Below, piece by piece: positions 21,226 through 31,727 of a stretch of DNA of 64,000 nt. A program made the position numbers and the translations under genes. This stretch comes from Bacillus sp. SB49 (GTDB taxonomy: Bacteria; Bacillota; Bacilli; Bacillales; Halobacillaceae). The DNA lies in assembly GCF_000469135.2 (NCBI RefSeq), contig NZ_CP048117.1:549001-613000 (forward strand), given 5' to 3'. The number at the start of each line of letters is the position of its first letter. The stretch's first letter is position 1. The notes under the pieces were generated by a model. That model ran no database searches. It worked only from the letters and a program-made list of their open reading frames with translations, and was not told the origin of the DNA.

Positions 21226-21816
21226 ATGGAAGAAGAGAAAAAAACGATGGAAGAGCTTCATGACCACTGGAAGAGCAGCAGTACACCAGATTTGTATGCT
21301 CCGAGAGTAGAGAGAAGTGAGTTCCTGACCAAATATATCCGCAAATGCATTGTCCGAAATGGACAAATTCTGGAGGTCGGCTGCAACGTCGGTCGAAACT
21401 TGAACTATTTAAGAGAGCAGGGCTACCAGAACCTGAGTGGAATTGAGATCAGCGAGGAAGCGGTAATGGCGATGAAGGAGACGTTTCCGGAATTAGCCGA
21501 AGCGGCGCACATCATGAATGCACCCGTGGAACAAATCATCAAACGCCTGCCGTCCAATTCCTATGATCTCGTGTTTTCCATGGCCGTGCTCCTTCATATA
21601 CACCCGGACAGCGACTGGGTTTTCGAAGAGATGGCAAGGATATCCCGGGATTACATCATCACGGTTGAGGCAGAACAAGCATCAGGTTGGCACATTTTCC
21701 CTCGTAATTACAAAGCTATCTTTGAAGATCTCGGTTTTAAACAAGTGACGGAAAGCAATGCAAAAGCTGCCGGATTGAAGGCGTATACGCTTCGGGTCTT
21801 TAAAAAATTGAAATAA
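21226..21816 (+). CDS. Class I SAM-dependent methyltransferase
   Basis: A 196-residue protein, start chosen at the ATG after GAAGGGGGG rather than the upstream TTG. Motif I is ILEVGCNVGRN (about 50-60), the motif II acid is in LSGIEISEEA, and the post-motif SYDLVFSMAVLLHIHPD marks a Rossmann methyltransferase. The substrate is unknown. It follows two surface-glycan glycosyltransferases by about 100 bases, so glycan methylation is a reasonable guess but unproven. Confidence 0.82.
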   Translation: MEEEKKTMEELHDHWKSSSTPDLYAPRVERSEFLTKYIRKCIVRNGQILEVGCNVGRNLNYLREQGYQNLSGIEISEEAVMAMKETFPELAEAAHIMNAPVEQIIKRLPSNSYDLVFSMAVLLHIHPDSDWVFEEMARISRDYIITVEAEQASGWHIFPRNYKAIFEDLGFKQVTESNAKAAGLKAYTLRVFKKLK

Positions 21817-21916
21817 CAGCAGAAAGCGACTCTTGTTGGGATATTCCCAGGAAGAGTTTTTCTGATTGAAGGAAGGGAATAAAAGGAACATTCTGCTTAA
21901 GTCTGGAGAGGATATC

Positions 21917-22201
21917 ATGATAGAGAAGTCTGCCGGTGTCTTCTTGTTCGCAGCTTTGGTTCTGTTTCTATGGGGATGGATCACGGGGGATGCCCTTATC
22001 TTCTTCCCTTTTCTCTGTCTTTTCGCCGCTGTGTTCTTATTCACCGTCTATGCTGTAAGGATTAATAAAGAGACCGCCATTCGCTGCCGGGTCGGCTGGC
22101 ACAGTTTCGTTCATATCGGTTGGGATGAGCAAATGGCGTCGGAAGCAATCTATGAATGCAGGAGGTGCGGGAAGAGGAAGAAGGTGATGAGGGCCTTTTG
22201 A
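21917..22201 (+). CDS. Small membrane protein with zinc-ribbon-like tail
   Basis: A 94-residue protein, ATG after CTGGAGAGG. Residues 8-47 make two membrane helices. The cytoplasmic tail has RCRVGWHSF and a YECRRCGKRKK knuckle, a C-x4-H...C-x2-C set that could hold one zinc ion. Function unknown. It ends just before a stem-loop shared with the converging gene. Confidence 0.6.
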   Translation: MIEKSAGVFLFAALVLFLWGWITGDALIFFPFLCLFAAVFLFTVYAVRINKETAIRCRVGWHSFVHIGWDEQMASEAIYECRRCGKRKKVMRAF

Positions 22202-22202
22202 C

Positions 22203-22246
22203 AAAAAAACAGGTAAGGTCGGGACCTGTGCCTGACCTTACCTGTT
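22203..22246 (-). terminator. Intrinsic terminator of the GNAT gene
   Basis: AACAGGTAAGGTC and GACCTTACCTGTT form a 13-bp stem. On the minus strand it is followed by a run of seven T, so it suits the minus-strand acetyltransferase best. Confidence 0.82.
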
Positions 22247-22247
22247 A

Positions 22248-22715
22248 TCAGGGATTTTGTATAGTTGCGGCTTCGTCCAGGGGAAGACTGTAGTGGAAGA
22301 AATCAGCTTCCTTGCTGTACCCTTTTTTCTCGTACAGCTTTTGCGCCGTATAATTATCAAAAGCAGTCGACAGGCTGAGGCTGACGGCTCCGGTATCTTT
22401 GGCAAAGTCTTTGGCTTTGTTCAACAGACGTTCTCCGATGCCTTTGCCGCGGGCTGCTGGTATGACATACAAATCATTCAATATCCAAGCGTTCCTCATG
22501 GAAATGGAAGAATAGGTCGGATAGAGCTGGGTGAAGCCGACGTAGTTATCCTTTTCTTTTACGAGAAAGATGACAGAGTCCTTCCGCGTCATTCGTTGTT
22601 CTATGTAGGCTTTCGCTCCTTCTAAATCCGGATCTTGCTTGTAGAATTGGCGGTATTGATCGAATAAAACAGCGGCTGCTTCCACTTCTTCCATGGTAGC
22701 CTGGTGGATGTTCAT
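22248..22715 (-). CDS. GNAT family N-acetyltransferase
   Basis: A 155-residue single-domain acetyltransferase. The second of two nearby in-frame ATGs is chosen because AGGGAG is too close to the first. The acetyl-CoA loop is visible as VIPAARGKGIGERLLNKA (about 83-100), followed by the SLSTAFDNYTAQKLYEKKGY signature of motif B. Substrate cannot be told. Monocistronic on the minus strand. Confidence 0.85.
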   Translation of the reverse strand: MNIHQATMEEVEAAAVLFDQYRQFYKQDPDLEGAKAYIEQRMTRKDSVIFLVKEKDNYVGFTQLYPTYSSISMRNAWILNDLYVIPAARGKGIGERLLNKAKDFAKDTGAVSLSLSTAFDNYTAQKLYEKKGYSKEADFFHYSLPLDEAATIQNP

Positions 22716-22764
22716 GGTCATCTCTCCCTGGTTGTTTTTTTAATAAGTATATACATTCTATGGA

Positions 22765-22801
22765 AATAAACAAGGGGAGCATTTACGCTCCCCTTGTTTA
22801 T

Positions 22802-22802
<1 letters not shown>
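22765..22802 (-). terminator. Intrinsic terminator of xpt-pbuX
   Basis: AATAAACAAGGGGAGC pairs with GCTCCCCTTGTTTATT around ATTTAC. It overlaps the end of the permease gene. Confidence 0.85.
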
Positions 22803-24693
<1,891 letters not shown>

Positions 24694-24704
24694 TTATGGA
24701 AAGT

Positions 24705-24760
24705 AAAAAATGCGCAGCAGCTTCATTCCCTGACTATGAAGGGAGCAAAGCTGCTGCGCA
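24705..24760 (-). terminator. Riboswitch-controlled terminator of xpt-pbuX
   Basis: On the minus strand TGCGCAGCAGCTT pairs with AAGCTGCTGCGCA, followed by six T. The loop carries CATAGTC, which is complementary to the GACTATG 3' arm of aptamer helix P1, so antitermination and ligand-bound aptamer are mutually exclusive. Confidence 0.88.
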
Positions 24761-24813
24761 TGTAACATAGAGAACGACCATGACAAACACGATCATCCAT
24801 CTTCTTTTCTTCC

Positions 24814-24882
24814 TTTCATAGTCGGTTCATTTACGGTGAACCGGTAGAAACTCGCAGGCCGTATCCCTGCTATTATATGAAA
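24814..24882 (-). promoter_or_regulatory. Purine (guanine-class) riboswitch aptamer for xpt-pbuX
   Basis: Minus-strand core: ATATAATAGCAGGGATACGG, then GAGTTTCTACC, CCGTAAATG and CGACTATG. All junction elements of the purine aptamer are present and the specificity base in GACTATG is C, the guanine/xanthine class rather than adenine. Ligand binding should favour the downstream terminator. Confidence 0.95.
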
Positions 24883-24905
24883 TCGGTTATTCAGTTAATA
24901 TCCAC

Positions 24906-24933
24906 AGTATAGCACGCGAAAACTGGAAGACAA
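24906..24933 (-). promoter_or_regulatory. Sigma-A promoter of xpt-pbuX
   Basis: Minus strand TTGTCT (24933-24928), 16-base spacer, TATACT (24911-24906), placed shortly upstream of the aptamer. A weak PurBox-like CGAATTCGGTATT overlaps the -35 side; its partner box is poor. Confidence 0.7.
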
Positions 24934-25093
24934 TACCGAATTCGTCATTTTGTACAACCGGATGAATAGAGGGAATATTCAGTCTGTAATAAAGGAGGAA
25001 AATCAAAGAGGTGTATGTAACAACCAAACATTCATCCCAAGCTCCTTCGTGATTAAATTTTTCTCCCTTCTGCAACCATAGTCACACAACCAT

Positions 25094-25120
25094 ACAGAAT
25101 CAGCATCCCGGCATAAGATA
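25094..25120 (+). promoter_or_regulatory. Candidate mother-cell (sigma-K type) promoter of paralogue C
   Basis: AC at 25094-25095, 16 bases, CATAAGATA at 25112-25120. This is the same layout (ATAC-16-CATANNATA) as upstream of the methyltransferase gene at 21226. It lies about 70 bases before the glycosyltransferase start. Confidence 0.5.
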
Positions 25121-25190
25121 GTTAAGGACTCATAAATGGTAGGGACCTATGGCTGCACGGGTCCTTCAGAAAGGAGGTTCTTTGACTACC

Positions 25191-26588
25191 ATGAATCAAT
25201 TCGAACGAAGGTATTGGTCATCCTATTGTGATTTCATTAATGACTTTAAAGCATTGAATTACCTTGGGATTTCCCTGCCTCTCGTCATGCCATATTATGT
25301 CCTTATTCATGAAAATGCCATCCATAAATTAAAAGGCGGAGGAGCGGAGAAAATACTTCGCACAAAAATCGTCAAAGAAAAAAGCATTCAGGCTCATTTT
25401 GAAAAACATCTGGCCCCTTACCGGAAGAAAGTAGTGAAGAGGAAAGGGAGGGTCGTCTTCTATGACAATGTCCTTCGCATCCCTTCTTCGTTGATCGCTG
25501 AACAATTCAAGCCTGGTAAAGCTCTCCTGCTCATGCACCGGCCGTCCCAGGTAAAATCATCTATTCCGTCTATTGCATTAAGCAAATATGAAACGATTCC
25601 TAAGAAGATGATAGATAATTTCAAAAAGAAAGCAAATCGTATTCTTCTCTCCAAACGATCACATCTTATTTACGGGAATAAACATTTCAAGAAACGATTG
25701 CTGAGACAGATTCCGGTCGTCATGAAGCAGATCTTCGCTGCCAATAAGTTCTTCGCGAGCTACCCGGCTTCCTGTCTCGTGCTTGGTACGACGAACAGCA
25801 GTGACACGAGGATACTGGCATTGACAGCTGCGAGTAAAGGGATCCCCTCCATTTGTCTTCAGCACGGCATTCCACTGCTTGAATTCGGATACCTCCCGCG
25901 TGCCGCTACCTATCTCGGTGTGTACGGGACGAAAGATGTAGCCTGGTACACCAGTAAAGGTGTCCCTCCGGCAGTCATCAAAGTGGTCGGCCATCCTAGG
26001 TTCGACGAAATGGTGAAGAGAAAACCGATGTCTCCCAAAGTCTTTCAGGCGAAGTTCAAACTTGTACCGACTAAGAAGACCATTCTGCTGGTTCTGCATC
26101 ATCAGGAGACGGAAATTCCACAAATCATCATTGATAAGCTCTTGAAAACAGGGAAATACAACATTCTGATCAAGCCGAGGAATGGCAAACAGAGTAGAAC
26201 GTCCCAAACGCTTGCCCTCCAGCAAAAATATAAAACGGTCAAGTTCGCAAATGGTGTGCACTTATATGATCTGCTGCAAAATGTGGATGCGGTCGTCAGT
26301 TACGAATCGACGATCGTGATGGAAGCACTGCTTGCTGGTAAACCAGCATTCATCTGGAAGTTGAAAGCATTAGCGTCGAGCACTACGAATTACTACAGCG
26401 ACCTGAGCGAATACATTTTTCAGGATCCGAATCTCTTGATTGGGAAGATGATGGCCGTTCTTGATGGAAAGGTCGGTCCGGAGGCTTGGAATAAGAAGAA
26501 GGATGCTTTTATCCAGAAGCATTATCCTGTCGCACCACCGCTGTCGATTACGAAACTGAAAGCTTTGATCACCCAAATCACACTATGA
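25191..26588 (+). CDS. SpsB/CDP-glycerol transferase-like glycosyltransferase, paralogue C
   Basis: A 465-residue protein of the paralogue family. The ATG gives NQFERRYWSSYCDFINDFKAL, matching the other copies. A TTG at 25182 is closer to the AAAGGAGG site and may be the true start, adding LTT. Motifs: LGTTNSSDTRILALTAAS (about 201), LQHGIPLLEFGYLP (about 226), VVGHPRFDEM (about 266), and VSYESTIVMEALLAGKP (about 371). It is closest to the copy at 19723. It stands alone between xpt and a lipoprotein gene. Activity inferred as surface-glycan transferase. Confidence 0.75.
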   Translation: MNQFERRYWSSYCDFINDFKALNYLGISLPLVMPYYVLIHENAIHKLKGGGAEKILRTKIVKEKSIQAHFEKHLAPYRKKVVKRKGRVVFYDNVLRIPSSLIAEQFKPGKALLLMHRPSQVKSSIPSIALSKYETIPKKMIDNFKKKANRILLSKRSHLIYGNKHFKKRLLRQIPVVMKQIFAANKFFASYPASCLVLGTTNSSDTRILALTAASKGIPSICLQHGIPLLEFGYLPRAATYLGVYGTKDVAWYTSKGVPPAVIKVVGHPRFDEMVKRKPMSPKVFQAKFKLVPTKKTILLVLHHQETEIPQIIIDKLLKTGKYNILIKPRNGKQSRTSQTLALQQKYKTVKFANGVHLYDLLQNVDAVVSYESTIVMEALLAGKPAFIWKLKALASSTTNYYSDLSEYIFQDPNLLIGKMMAVLDGKVGPEAWNKKKDAFIQKHYPVAPPLSITKLKALITQITL

Positions 26589-26644
26589 ATACCGGAAATT
26601 TCTGCTTCCTGGCAACCGCCAGGGAGTCTATTGATAATAGCAGG

Positions 26645-26674
26645 AAGGCCCTCGGATGGAGGGTCTATTTTTAT
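26645..26674 (+). terminator. Intrinsic terminator after paralogue C
   Basis: AGGCCCTC pairs with GAGGGTCT around GGATG, followed by TATTTTTAT. A second small hairpin (CCTGGC/GCCAGG) lies just upstream. Confidence 0.7.
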
Positions 26675-26713
26675 GGGGTTCGTGCTATACTAAAAGAAAA
26701 AAGTAGGGATGAC

Positions 26714-27166
26714 ATGAAGAAATTATCGGCAGCTTTAGTAGGAGCAATCGGCGTGCTCGGCGGTTGTTCGATGCTGGAGGGAGTGAATAATTCCCTGTCG
26801 TACGTCAATGAAGCGACGGAATATGCCAATGAAGCCAGTTCTTTTGCACAAGAAGCACCGTCTCTTGCGGAACAGGCAGTTCAAGATCCGGATGCCGCTG
26901 GTGAGCTGGAGACAAAGCTGGAAGAAATGAAGGCGGATATAGAAGAATTCAATGAGCTGGATGCGCCTTCTGTTGCGGAAGATCTGCATCAACAGGTCGT
27001 TTCACAGAATGACAAGGCATTGGAGGGTATCCAAGTTTACTTGGATAACGTGGAGAACGGAACCCTCGACCCGTCCGTCATTGAAAACACAGAACTGTTT
27101 CAGACAATGAGTGAGCTGTCGCAGATCGTTGATCAAATCGAAGAAATTCAGCAGCTGGGTGAATGA
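26714..27166 (+). CDS. Lipoprotein, DUF6376-like
   Basis: A 150-residue lipoprotein. The lipobox is LGGC (Cys 18) after a short hydrophobic signal, so it should be anchored on the outer face of the membrane. The remainder is acidic and helical, with heptad-like runs (YVNEATEYANEASSFAQEAPSLAEQAV and a second helix EELDAPSVAEDLHQQVV-type) that predict a coiled-coil bundle. This matches small Bacillaceae lipoproteins I recall as DUF6376. Role unknown. The ATG is preceded by AAGTAGGG, with an extended -10 TGCTATACT about 23 bases upstream. Confidence 0.72.
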   Translation: MKKLSAALVGAIGVLGGCSMLEGVNNSLSYVNEATEYANEASSFAQEAPSLAEQAVQDPDAAGELETKLEEMKADIEEFNELDAPSVAEDLHQQVVSQNDKALEGIQVYLDNVENGTLDPSVIENTELFQTMSELSQIVDQIEEIQQLGE

Positions 27167-27170
27167 CGAT

Positions 27171-27197
27171 GAGGCTTCCTTACAGGGAGCCTTTTTT
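27171..27197 (+). terminator. Intrinsic terminator of the lipoprotein gene
   Basis: AGGCTTCC pairs with GGGAGCCT around TTACA, followed by a T-run. Confidence 0.85.
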
Positions 27198-27221
27198 CAA
27201 CTTGTAGAAGAAGTACTTTTC

Positions 27222-27359
27222 AGAGGGAGAAATCGGGCTCCGGGGAATAGAGCGCTGTTCGTGGGGTGGCCGGCGAGCCTGCTCATCGCTGCGCTCTTCC
27301 GGGGTCTCACCTGTGCCACTATTCCCACAGGAGTCTGCTTTATTCCCCTCCACCCTTTG
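27222..27359. repeat. Intergenic GC-rich repeat element, copy A
   Basis: It shares ATCGGGCTCCGGGGAAT, GGGG-GGCCGG-GAGCC and GAGTCTGC blocks with 34156-34250. Its ends are partly inverted: GGGGAATA on the left and TATTCCCC on the right. The CACAGGAGTCTGC part resembles a dispersed Bacillaceae intergenic repeat that I recall only in outline. Non-coding. Confidence 0.7.
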
Positions 27360-27484
27360 TTATACATGTCTATCTTTCGTTTCATTCCTGTATTCTATAG
27401 TTATCGATGGTTGCTTTGAAATTTTCATGAGAGGAAGGTTTTTCTCCCTTTGATCCCTTTCTCGGAGTTTCTAGACAGTCTGCG

Positions 27485-27513
27485 AAAAAGGCTCCCTTAA
27501 AGGGGGCTTTTTT
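27485..27513. terminator. Terminator-like hairpin, orientation unclear
   Basis: AAAAAGGCTCCCTTAAAG and GGGGGCTTTTTT give a short GC stem flanked by A and T runs. No gene ends directly before it on either strand. Confidence 0.5.
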
Positions 27514-27588
27514 GTGTGAAAGAAAAGAGCTTCTATCCGGACATGCTGTTACGTATAGTGGAAGCAGGACGAATGTGGGGGGAGCGGC

Positions 27589-28320
27589 ATGGATTGGAAT
27601 ATCGGAGTTATGTTGATATCTGCTTTCGCAACGGCGGCCGGGGCACTGCCGGTTCTTGCCATCAGGCAGATTTCCCACAGGGGTATGGATACAATTCTTG
27701 CTTACACAGCTGGGGTCATGGTAGCTGCTTCTACATACGGACTGATCCCGGCATCGCTTAAACTGACGAATTTATATGTCCTCTGTTTCGGAGTCCTGCT
27801 GGGGGCGCTTCTATTAAATGCCTTGGAATACGTCCTTCCCCACATCGATGCAGACCATGAAAGGCATGGGCGGATGCTTCCGTTTCAGGGGATGATGCTG
27901 GTCGTTGCCATGACGCTTCATAATATTCCGGAGGGACTGTCAGTCGGAGCCAGCCTTGCCAGTGATGTCGACAATCTCGGGCTTGTGGTCGCTTTGTCGA
28001 TGGCTTTACAGAACGCTCCGGAAGGTTTTCTTGTCGCGCTCTTTCTTATGAATCAGGAAGTGTCCAAGCTGCGGGCATTTTTATTTGCGACACTTACCGG
28101 CTGTATTGAGTTCTTTGCGGGCGTCTTCGGTTTCTTCGCCGTTGGTGCAGCGCTATGGATCGTTCCATACGGGCTCGCGTTCGCCGCCGGTGCCATGTTG
28201 TTCATCGTATATAAAGAATTAATTCCGGAAACACACGGTCATGGATACGAGCGCCTGGCGACCTTTTCCTTTCTTATTGGACTGTTAAGTATGATCGGCC
28301 TTGTCGAATGGTTTCGCTAG
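27589..28320 (+). CDS. ZIP family metal transporter
   Basis: A 243-residue membrane protein with eight likely helices. The two metal-site helices carry LHNIPEGLSVGASLA (about 105-119) and LQNAPEGFLVALFL (about 142-155), the HNxPEG signature of ZIP transporters. It should import zinc or another divalent cation across the membrane. RBS is GGGGGGAGCGG. No metal-regulator site was recognised upstream, so the metal is unspecified. Confidence 0.88.
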   Translation: MDWNIGVMLISAFATAAGALPVLAIRQISHRGMDTILAYTAGVMVAASTYGLIPASLKLTNLYVLCFGVLLGALLLNALEYVLPHIDADHERHGRMLPFQGMMLVVAMTLHNIPEGLSVGASLASDVDNLGLVVALSMALQNAPEGFLVALFLMNQEVSKLRAFLFATLTGCIEFFAGVFGFFAVGAALWIVPYGLAFAAGAMLFIVYKELIPETHGHGYERLATFSFLIGLLSMIGLVEWFR

Positions 28321-28321
28321 T

Positions 28322-29002
28322 CTACAAGCCTTGCAGGAAGGACGATGCCAATTTACTGCATGCTTCCGGTTGGTCCATATTTGCAGTATGGCCGGCGTTC
28401 GGAAGCAGACCGATCTGGATGGCAGCGTTACGTGCTTTCATATGTATGGCAGCTTCCCGTTCGTGCTTCTCTGTGCTTCCGTTTAATACGAGCGTCGGAG
28501 CGGTTAATTGCTCGATTGCTTCATCATCTAATGCAGGGTAGTGGAAGGTCATCCCGTGAAGTACGTTTCTCAATGTGGATTTCCATCTGTCCCCATGCAG
28601 GGCTTTGAACTGGTCGGCGAGGCTTCTCTCGTGTTCTTCGATGTGAAGGAAGTAGTCATATTGCTTGTTCATCACCTCTGTCAGCGACTCGGGGACCCTG
28701 GGAGTGTAGCCTGTCAGGATGATTCCTTCTACATATTGTGGAAGTTTGATCGCGGTATGAACAGCAAGCGAAGCTCCGAGGGACAATCCCCATAGGAAGC
28801 CCTTTCCTTCTTCCTGTATCCGTTCGATTACCCATTGGAGGGCTGACGGGAAGTATGGATCACCGGCATCTGTTGAGCAGGATCCATGTCCTGGTAAATC
28901 GAGGGGAACAAGTTCAAACTCTTCTTTTAAATGAATAAGCTGGCTTTGGAAGTGCGTTTCTGCTGTCCCCATGAACCCGTGCAGGAAATATAGTCGTTTC
29001 AT
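28322..29002 (-). CDS. Alpha/beta hydrolase (MenH-like)
   Basis: A 226-residue alpha/beta-hydrolase. The oxyanion-side HGFMGT (8-13), the nucleophile elbow GLSLGAS with S74, and the catalytic His in LPNAGHTANMDQP (about 203-215) are all visible. The size and PGHGSC block recall MenH (SHCHC synthase), but no menaquinone genes are adjacent, so I leave it as a hydrolase. It converges with the ZIP gene with one base between stop codons. Confidence 0.8.
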   Translation of the reverse strand: MKRLYFLHGFMGTAETHFQSQLIHLKEEFELVPLDLPGHGSCSTDAGDPYFPSALQWVIERIQEEGKGFLWGLSLGASLAVHTAIKLPQYVEGIILTGYTPRVPESLTEVMNKQYDYFLHIEEHERSLADQFKALHGDRWKSTLRNVLHGMTFHYPALDDEAIEQLTAPTLVLNGSTEKHEREAAIHMKARNAAIQIGLLPNAGHTANMDQPEACSKLASSFLQGL

Positions 29003-29121
29003 TCGGTTCCTCCTCCTTCATCCATTCCATTATTTAGTATAGCAAATATCTAAAAGGGATTTAGTATGGATATATGGAATGTAAAAAGGGTAGACGTAAG
29101 AGAAAGAAGGAGTGTTTGGAA

Positions 29122-29493
29122 ATGTATGAAGGGATTCATCATGTATCTATATTAATAACGGATCTGGATAGGGCGAAACATTTTTACGGGGAAGTATTGG
29201 GATTTCAAGAAAGTAAGGAACGCCCGGACTTCGGCTTCCCCGGTGCCTGGTATCAATTAGGAGAGACCCAAATCCATTTGATTCAGCACGAGGCAGGACA
29301 AGCGAGGAGAGATACGACGGAAATTGACTCCCGCGATGCCCACTTTGCTGTACGTGTACATAATGTGGAAGCATTCATAGAGAAGATGGAAGCGAATGAT
29401 GTGGCCATGCTGAATAAGCCGCACAACAAAACAGAGTGGCATCAAGTGTTTATCTCCGACCCCGACGGCAATCTTATTGAATTCAATCGATAA
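29122..29493 (+). CDS. VOC family protein (glyoxalase/bleomycin-resistance-like)
   Basis: A 123-residue single VOC domain. The ATG after AGAAGGAG gives MYEGIHHVSILITDLDRAKHFY, the canonical first strand and helix. Putative metal ligands are H7, H54 in TQIHLIQ and E120 in GNLIEFN. Such proteins are glyoxalases, dioxygenase-like enzymes or antibiotic-binding proteins; the substrate cannot be told. Confidence 0.83.
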   Translation: MYEGIHHVSILITDLDRAKHFYGEVLGFQESKERPDFGFPGAWYQLGETQIHLIQHEAGQARRDTTEIDSRDAHFAVRVHNVEAFIEKMEANDVAMLNKPHNKTEWHQVFISDPDGNLIEFNR

Positions 29494-29496
29494 ACA

Positions 29497-29536
29497 GAAA
29501 GCACGTGGACCAGGAAAAAGGGCCGCGTGCTTTTTT
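29497..29536 (+). terminator. Intrinsic terminator of the VOC gene
   Basis: AAAGCACGTGGACC pairs with GGCCGCGTGCTTT, followed by a T-run. Confidence 0.85.
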
Positions 29537-29630
29537 ACGAGCTGGATTCTTTTTGATACAGAATATTTTGATATACTATGTAAGAGATACTAGAGTTTTG
29601 TCAGAAGATGACAGAAGAAGGGGAGAGTTT

Positions 29631-31652
29631 ATGAGGAGTTGGAAGCTATGGGCTGCAGTCTTGGTGTTTTTAAGCCTTGTTGCCTGCAGTCAGCAGCCGA
29701 AGCCTGAAGATACGTTCACGGCCTATATGGATGCCTGGGAAAACGGAGAGTACGACAAAATGTACGGATTGTTAAGTGAAAGTTCCCAGGGTTTGATGAC
29801 AGAAGAAGAGTTTGTGGATCGCTATGAAACCATCTATGACGGAATCTCCATGGAGGACTTGGCGGTTACATATGATCTGCCCGAGGAGTCGGAAGACTAT
29901 GGAGAGGGAGAGGAACCTTCCTTCGATTTTGGAGTGAAGATGGGATCGATCGGTGGAGAGATTGATTTCACTCATGCAGCAAATCTCGTGTTTGAAGAAG
30001 GCGAAGAAGAACGCTGGGCAATCGATTGGGACTCTTCCATGATCTTTCCTGGAATGAAGGAAGGCTATACAGTCTATGCCGATTCGCTTTCTTCCGAGCG
30101 TGGGGAAATCTTTGATGCGGATGGTCAGGGACTTGCCGTTAACGGAGAAGTCCAACGCGTCGGTTTGGTACCGGAGCAGATCGAAGAAGGACAGGAAGAA
30201 GCATTGAAGGAAGGGCTTTCGGAAGAGCTTGGAATGACGGTCGAGGCGATTGACGCGAAACTCGATCAGTCTTGGGTCGAGCCTAGTTCCTTCGTGCCGA
30301 TTGGAGCAGTTGCAGCGGATGACGAAGCGAAAATCGAGGCGTTGAAAAAACTTCCGAAAGGGTTCATATTCAAGGCAGAAGGAGCAAGAGTCTATCCACT
30401 GAAAGAAGCTGCCGCCCATTTGACGGGGTACGTAGGAGCGATTACCGCGGAGCAGCTGGAGGATAGAAAAGGCGAAGGGTACTCCAGTACGAGCAGAATC
30501 GGTCAGGCAGGACTGGAAGCTGTTTTCGAAGATCGACTGCGCGGGACACCGGGAGGAAAGGTCGCCATCAGAGACGAGAAAGGCAACGAAGAAGAGGTAT
30601 TGGCTGAAACAGAACCGGTAGCTGGAGAAGATGTTACGTTGACCATCTCATCCGATGTCCAGAAGAATGTCTATAACCAAATGAAGGATGACTCCGGCTC
30701 CGCTTCTGCCGTCAACCCTACGACAGGGGAAGTGCTGGCAATGGTCAGCGCACCTGCCTATGACCCCAACCAATTCATACTCGGCATGGGGGCTGAAGAG
30801 CGTCAGAAGCTTCAGGAGGCACCGGGAAGTCCATTGCTGAACAAGTTCACGCGGACCTATTCACCAGGATCTACGTTCAAACCAATTACCGCAGCAATCG
30901 GTCTTGAAACGGGAGCCATTGATCCGGCAGAAGAGCTTTCCATTCCTGATCGCACATACACACAGGACGGCTGGGGAGGATACTCTGTCACCCGGGTTCC
31001 TGGAGCCGCCGTCGATACACAAGTGAATCTGCGTGATGCACTCGTCCGCTCCGACAATATTTATTTTGCCCGGTCCATCCTGGAAATCGGAGGCGAAGCG
31101 TTCCTTAAAGGGGCAGAACCGTTCGGCTTCGGAGAAGATATTCCTTTCCCTTATCCAGTCGAGTCCTCTCAGATTCTGAATGCTGATGCATTCAAGGAGC
31201 AGGAGCCGCTGCTTGCCGATACCGGCTATGGGCAGGGGCAGGTTCAGATGAGCACGCTGCATCTGGCGATGACCTACACGCCGTTTATAACGGACGGTAC
31301 GCTTCTGAAACCGACGTTGATAAAAGACGAAGGAGCAGGAGAACCGTGGCATGAGAACGTGCTATCGGAAGAGACGGCAGCAACCATTAAAGAAGACCTG
31401 CGTGCGGTTGTCGCTGATGAAGAAGGGACTGCCCATAAACCTGTGACAGAGGGCTTGTCGCTTGCCGGTAAGACAGGTACAGCCGAGTTGAAACAGTCAC
31501 TGGAAGATGAGAATGGTCAAGAAAACGGTTGGTTTGTCGCTTGGGATACGGAATCCCGGGATCTCCTCGTTTCGATGATGATCGAGGATGTTGATAAAGG
31601 AAGTGCGGAAGTCGTTCCCAAAGTGAAAAAAGTATTCGAGCAGTCCTCTTAG
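29631..31652 (+). CDS. pbpC: Class B penicillin-binding protein with MecA-type NTF2 domain
   Basis: A 673-residue lipoprotein PBP, ATG after GAAGGGGAG. Domains: lipoprotein signal (VACS, Cys 19), NTF2-like MecA N-terminal domain (about 24-140), PBP dimerisation domain (about 150-310), transpeptidase domain (about 340-670). Active-site motifs are S414-TFK417, S474-DN476 and K614-TG. It crosslinks peptidoglycan outside the membrane. Length and layout match B. subtilis PBP3 (PbpC) and its relatives, including low-affinity PBP2a; beta-lactam affinity cannot be read from sequence. An inverted repeat TGTCA-N5-TGACA lies in the leader. Confidence 0.92.
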   Translation: MRSWKLWAAVLVFLSLVACSQQPKPEDTFTAYMDAWENGEYDKMYGLLSESSQGLMTEEEFVDRYETIYDGISMEDLAVTYDLPEESEDYGEGEEPSFDFGVKMGSIGGEIDFTHAANLVFEEGEEERWAIDWDSSMIFPGMKEGYTVYADSLSSERGEIFDADGQGLAVNGEVQRVGLVPEQIEEGQEEALKEGLSEELGMTVEAIDAKLDQSWVEPSSFVPIGAVAADDEAKIEALKKLPKGFIFKAEGARVYPLKEAAAHLTGYVGAITAEQLEDRKGEGYSSTSRIGQAGLEAVFEDRLRGTPGGKVAIRDEKGNEEEVLAETEPVAGEDVTLTISSDVQKNVYNQMKDDSGSASAVNPTTGEVLAMVSAPAYDPNQFILGMGAEERQKLQEAPGSPLLNKFTRTYSPGSTFKPITAAIGLETGAIDPAEELSIPDRTYTQDGWGGYSVTRVPGAAVDTQVNLRDALVRSDNIYFARSILEIGGEAFLKGAEPFGFGEDIPFPYPVESSQILNADAFKEQEPLLADTGYGQGQVQMSTLHLAMTYTPFITDGTLLKPTLIKDEGAGEPWHENVLSEETAATIKEDLRAVVADEEGTAHKPVTEGLSLAGKTGTAELKQSLEDENGQENGWFVAWDTESRDLLVSMMIEDVDKGSAEVVPKVKKVFEQSS

Positions 31653-31664
31653 AAGCAGTTACGT

Positions 31665-31696
31665 CCGCATGTGGTTATCCATATGCGGGCTTTTTT
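31665..31696 (+). terminator. Intrinsic terminator of the PBP gene
   Basis: CCGCATGTGG pairs with CCATATGCGG, followed by GCTTTTTT. Confidence 0.85.
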
Positions 31697-31727
31697 GCGG
31701 AACATATTAAAAAAGGGGGGAAAGACG

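Larger units (their letters stand above)
27167..27588. other. Intergenic region with terminator, repeat element and second hairpin
   Basis: No gene is seen. It holds the lipoprotein terminator (27171-27197), a GC-rich repeat (27222-27359), and a second hairpin with A and T runs (27485-27513), before the RBS of the ZIP gene. Confidence 0.6.

Noticed and set aside
27222-27359. Insertion sequence or small gene in repeat A
   Set aside because: No transposase fragment, no ORF with RBS, and no clear target duplication.
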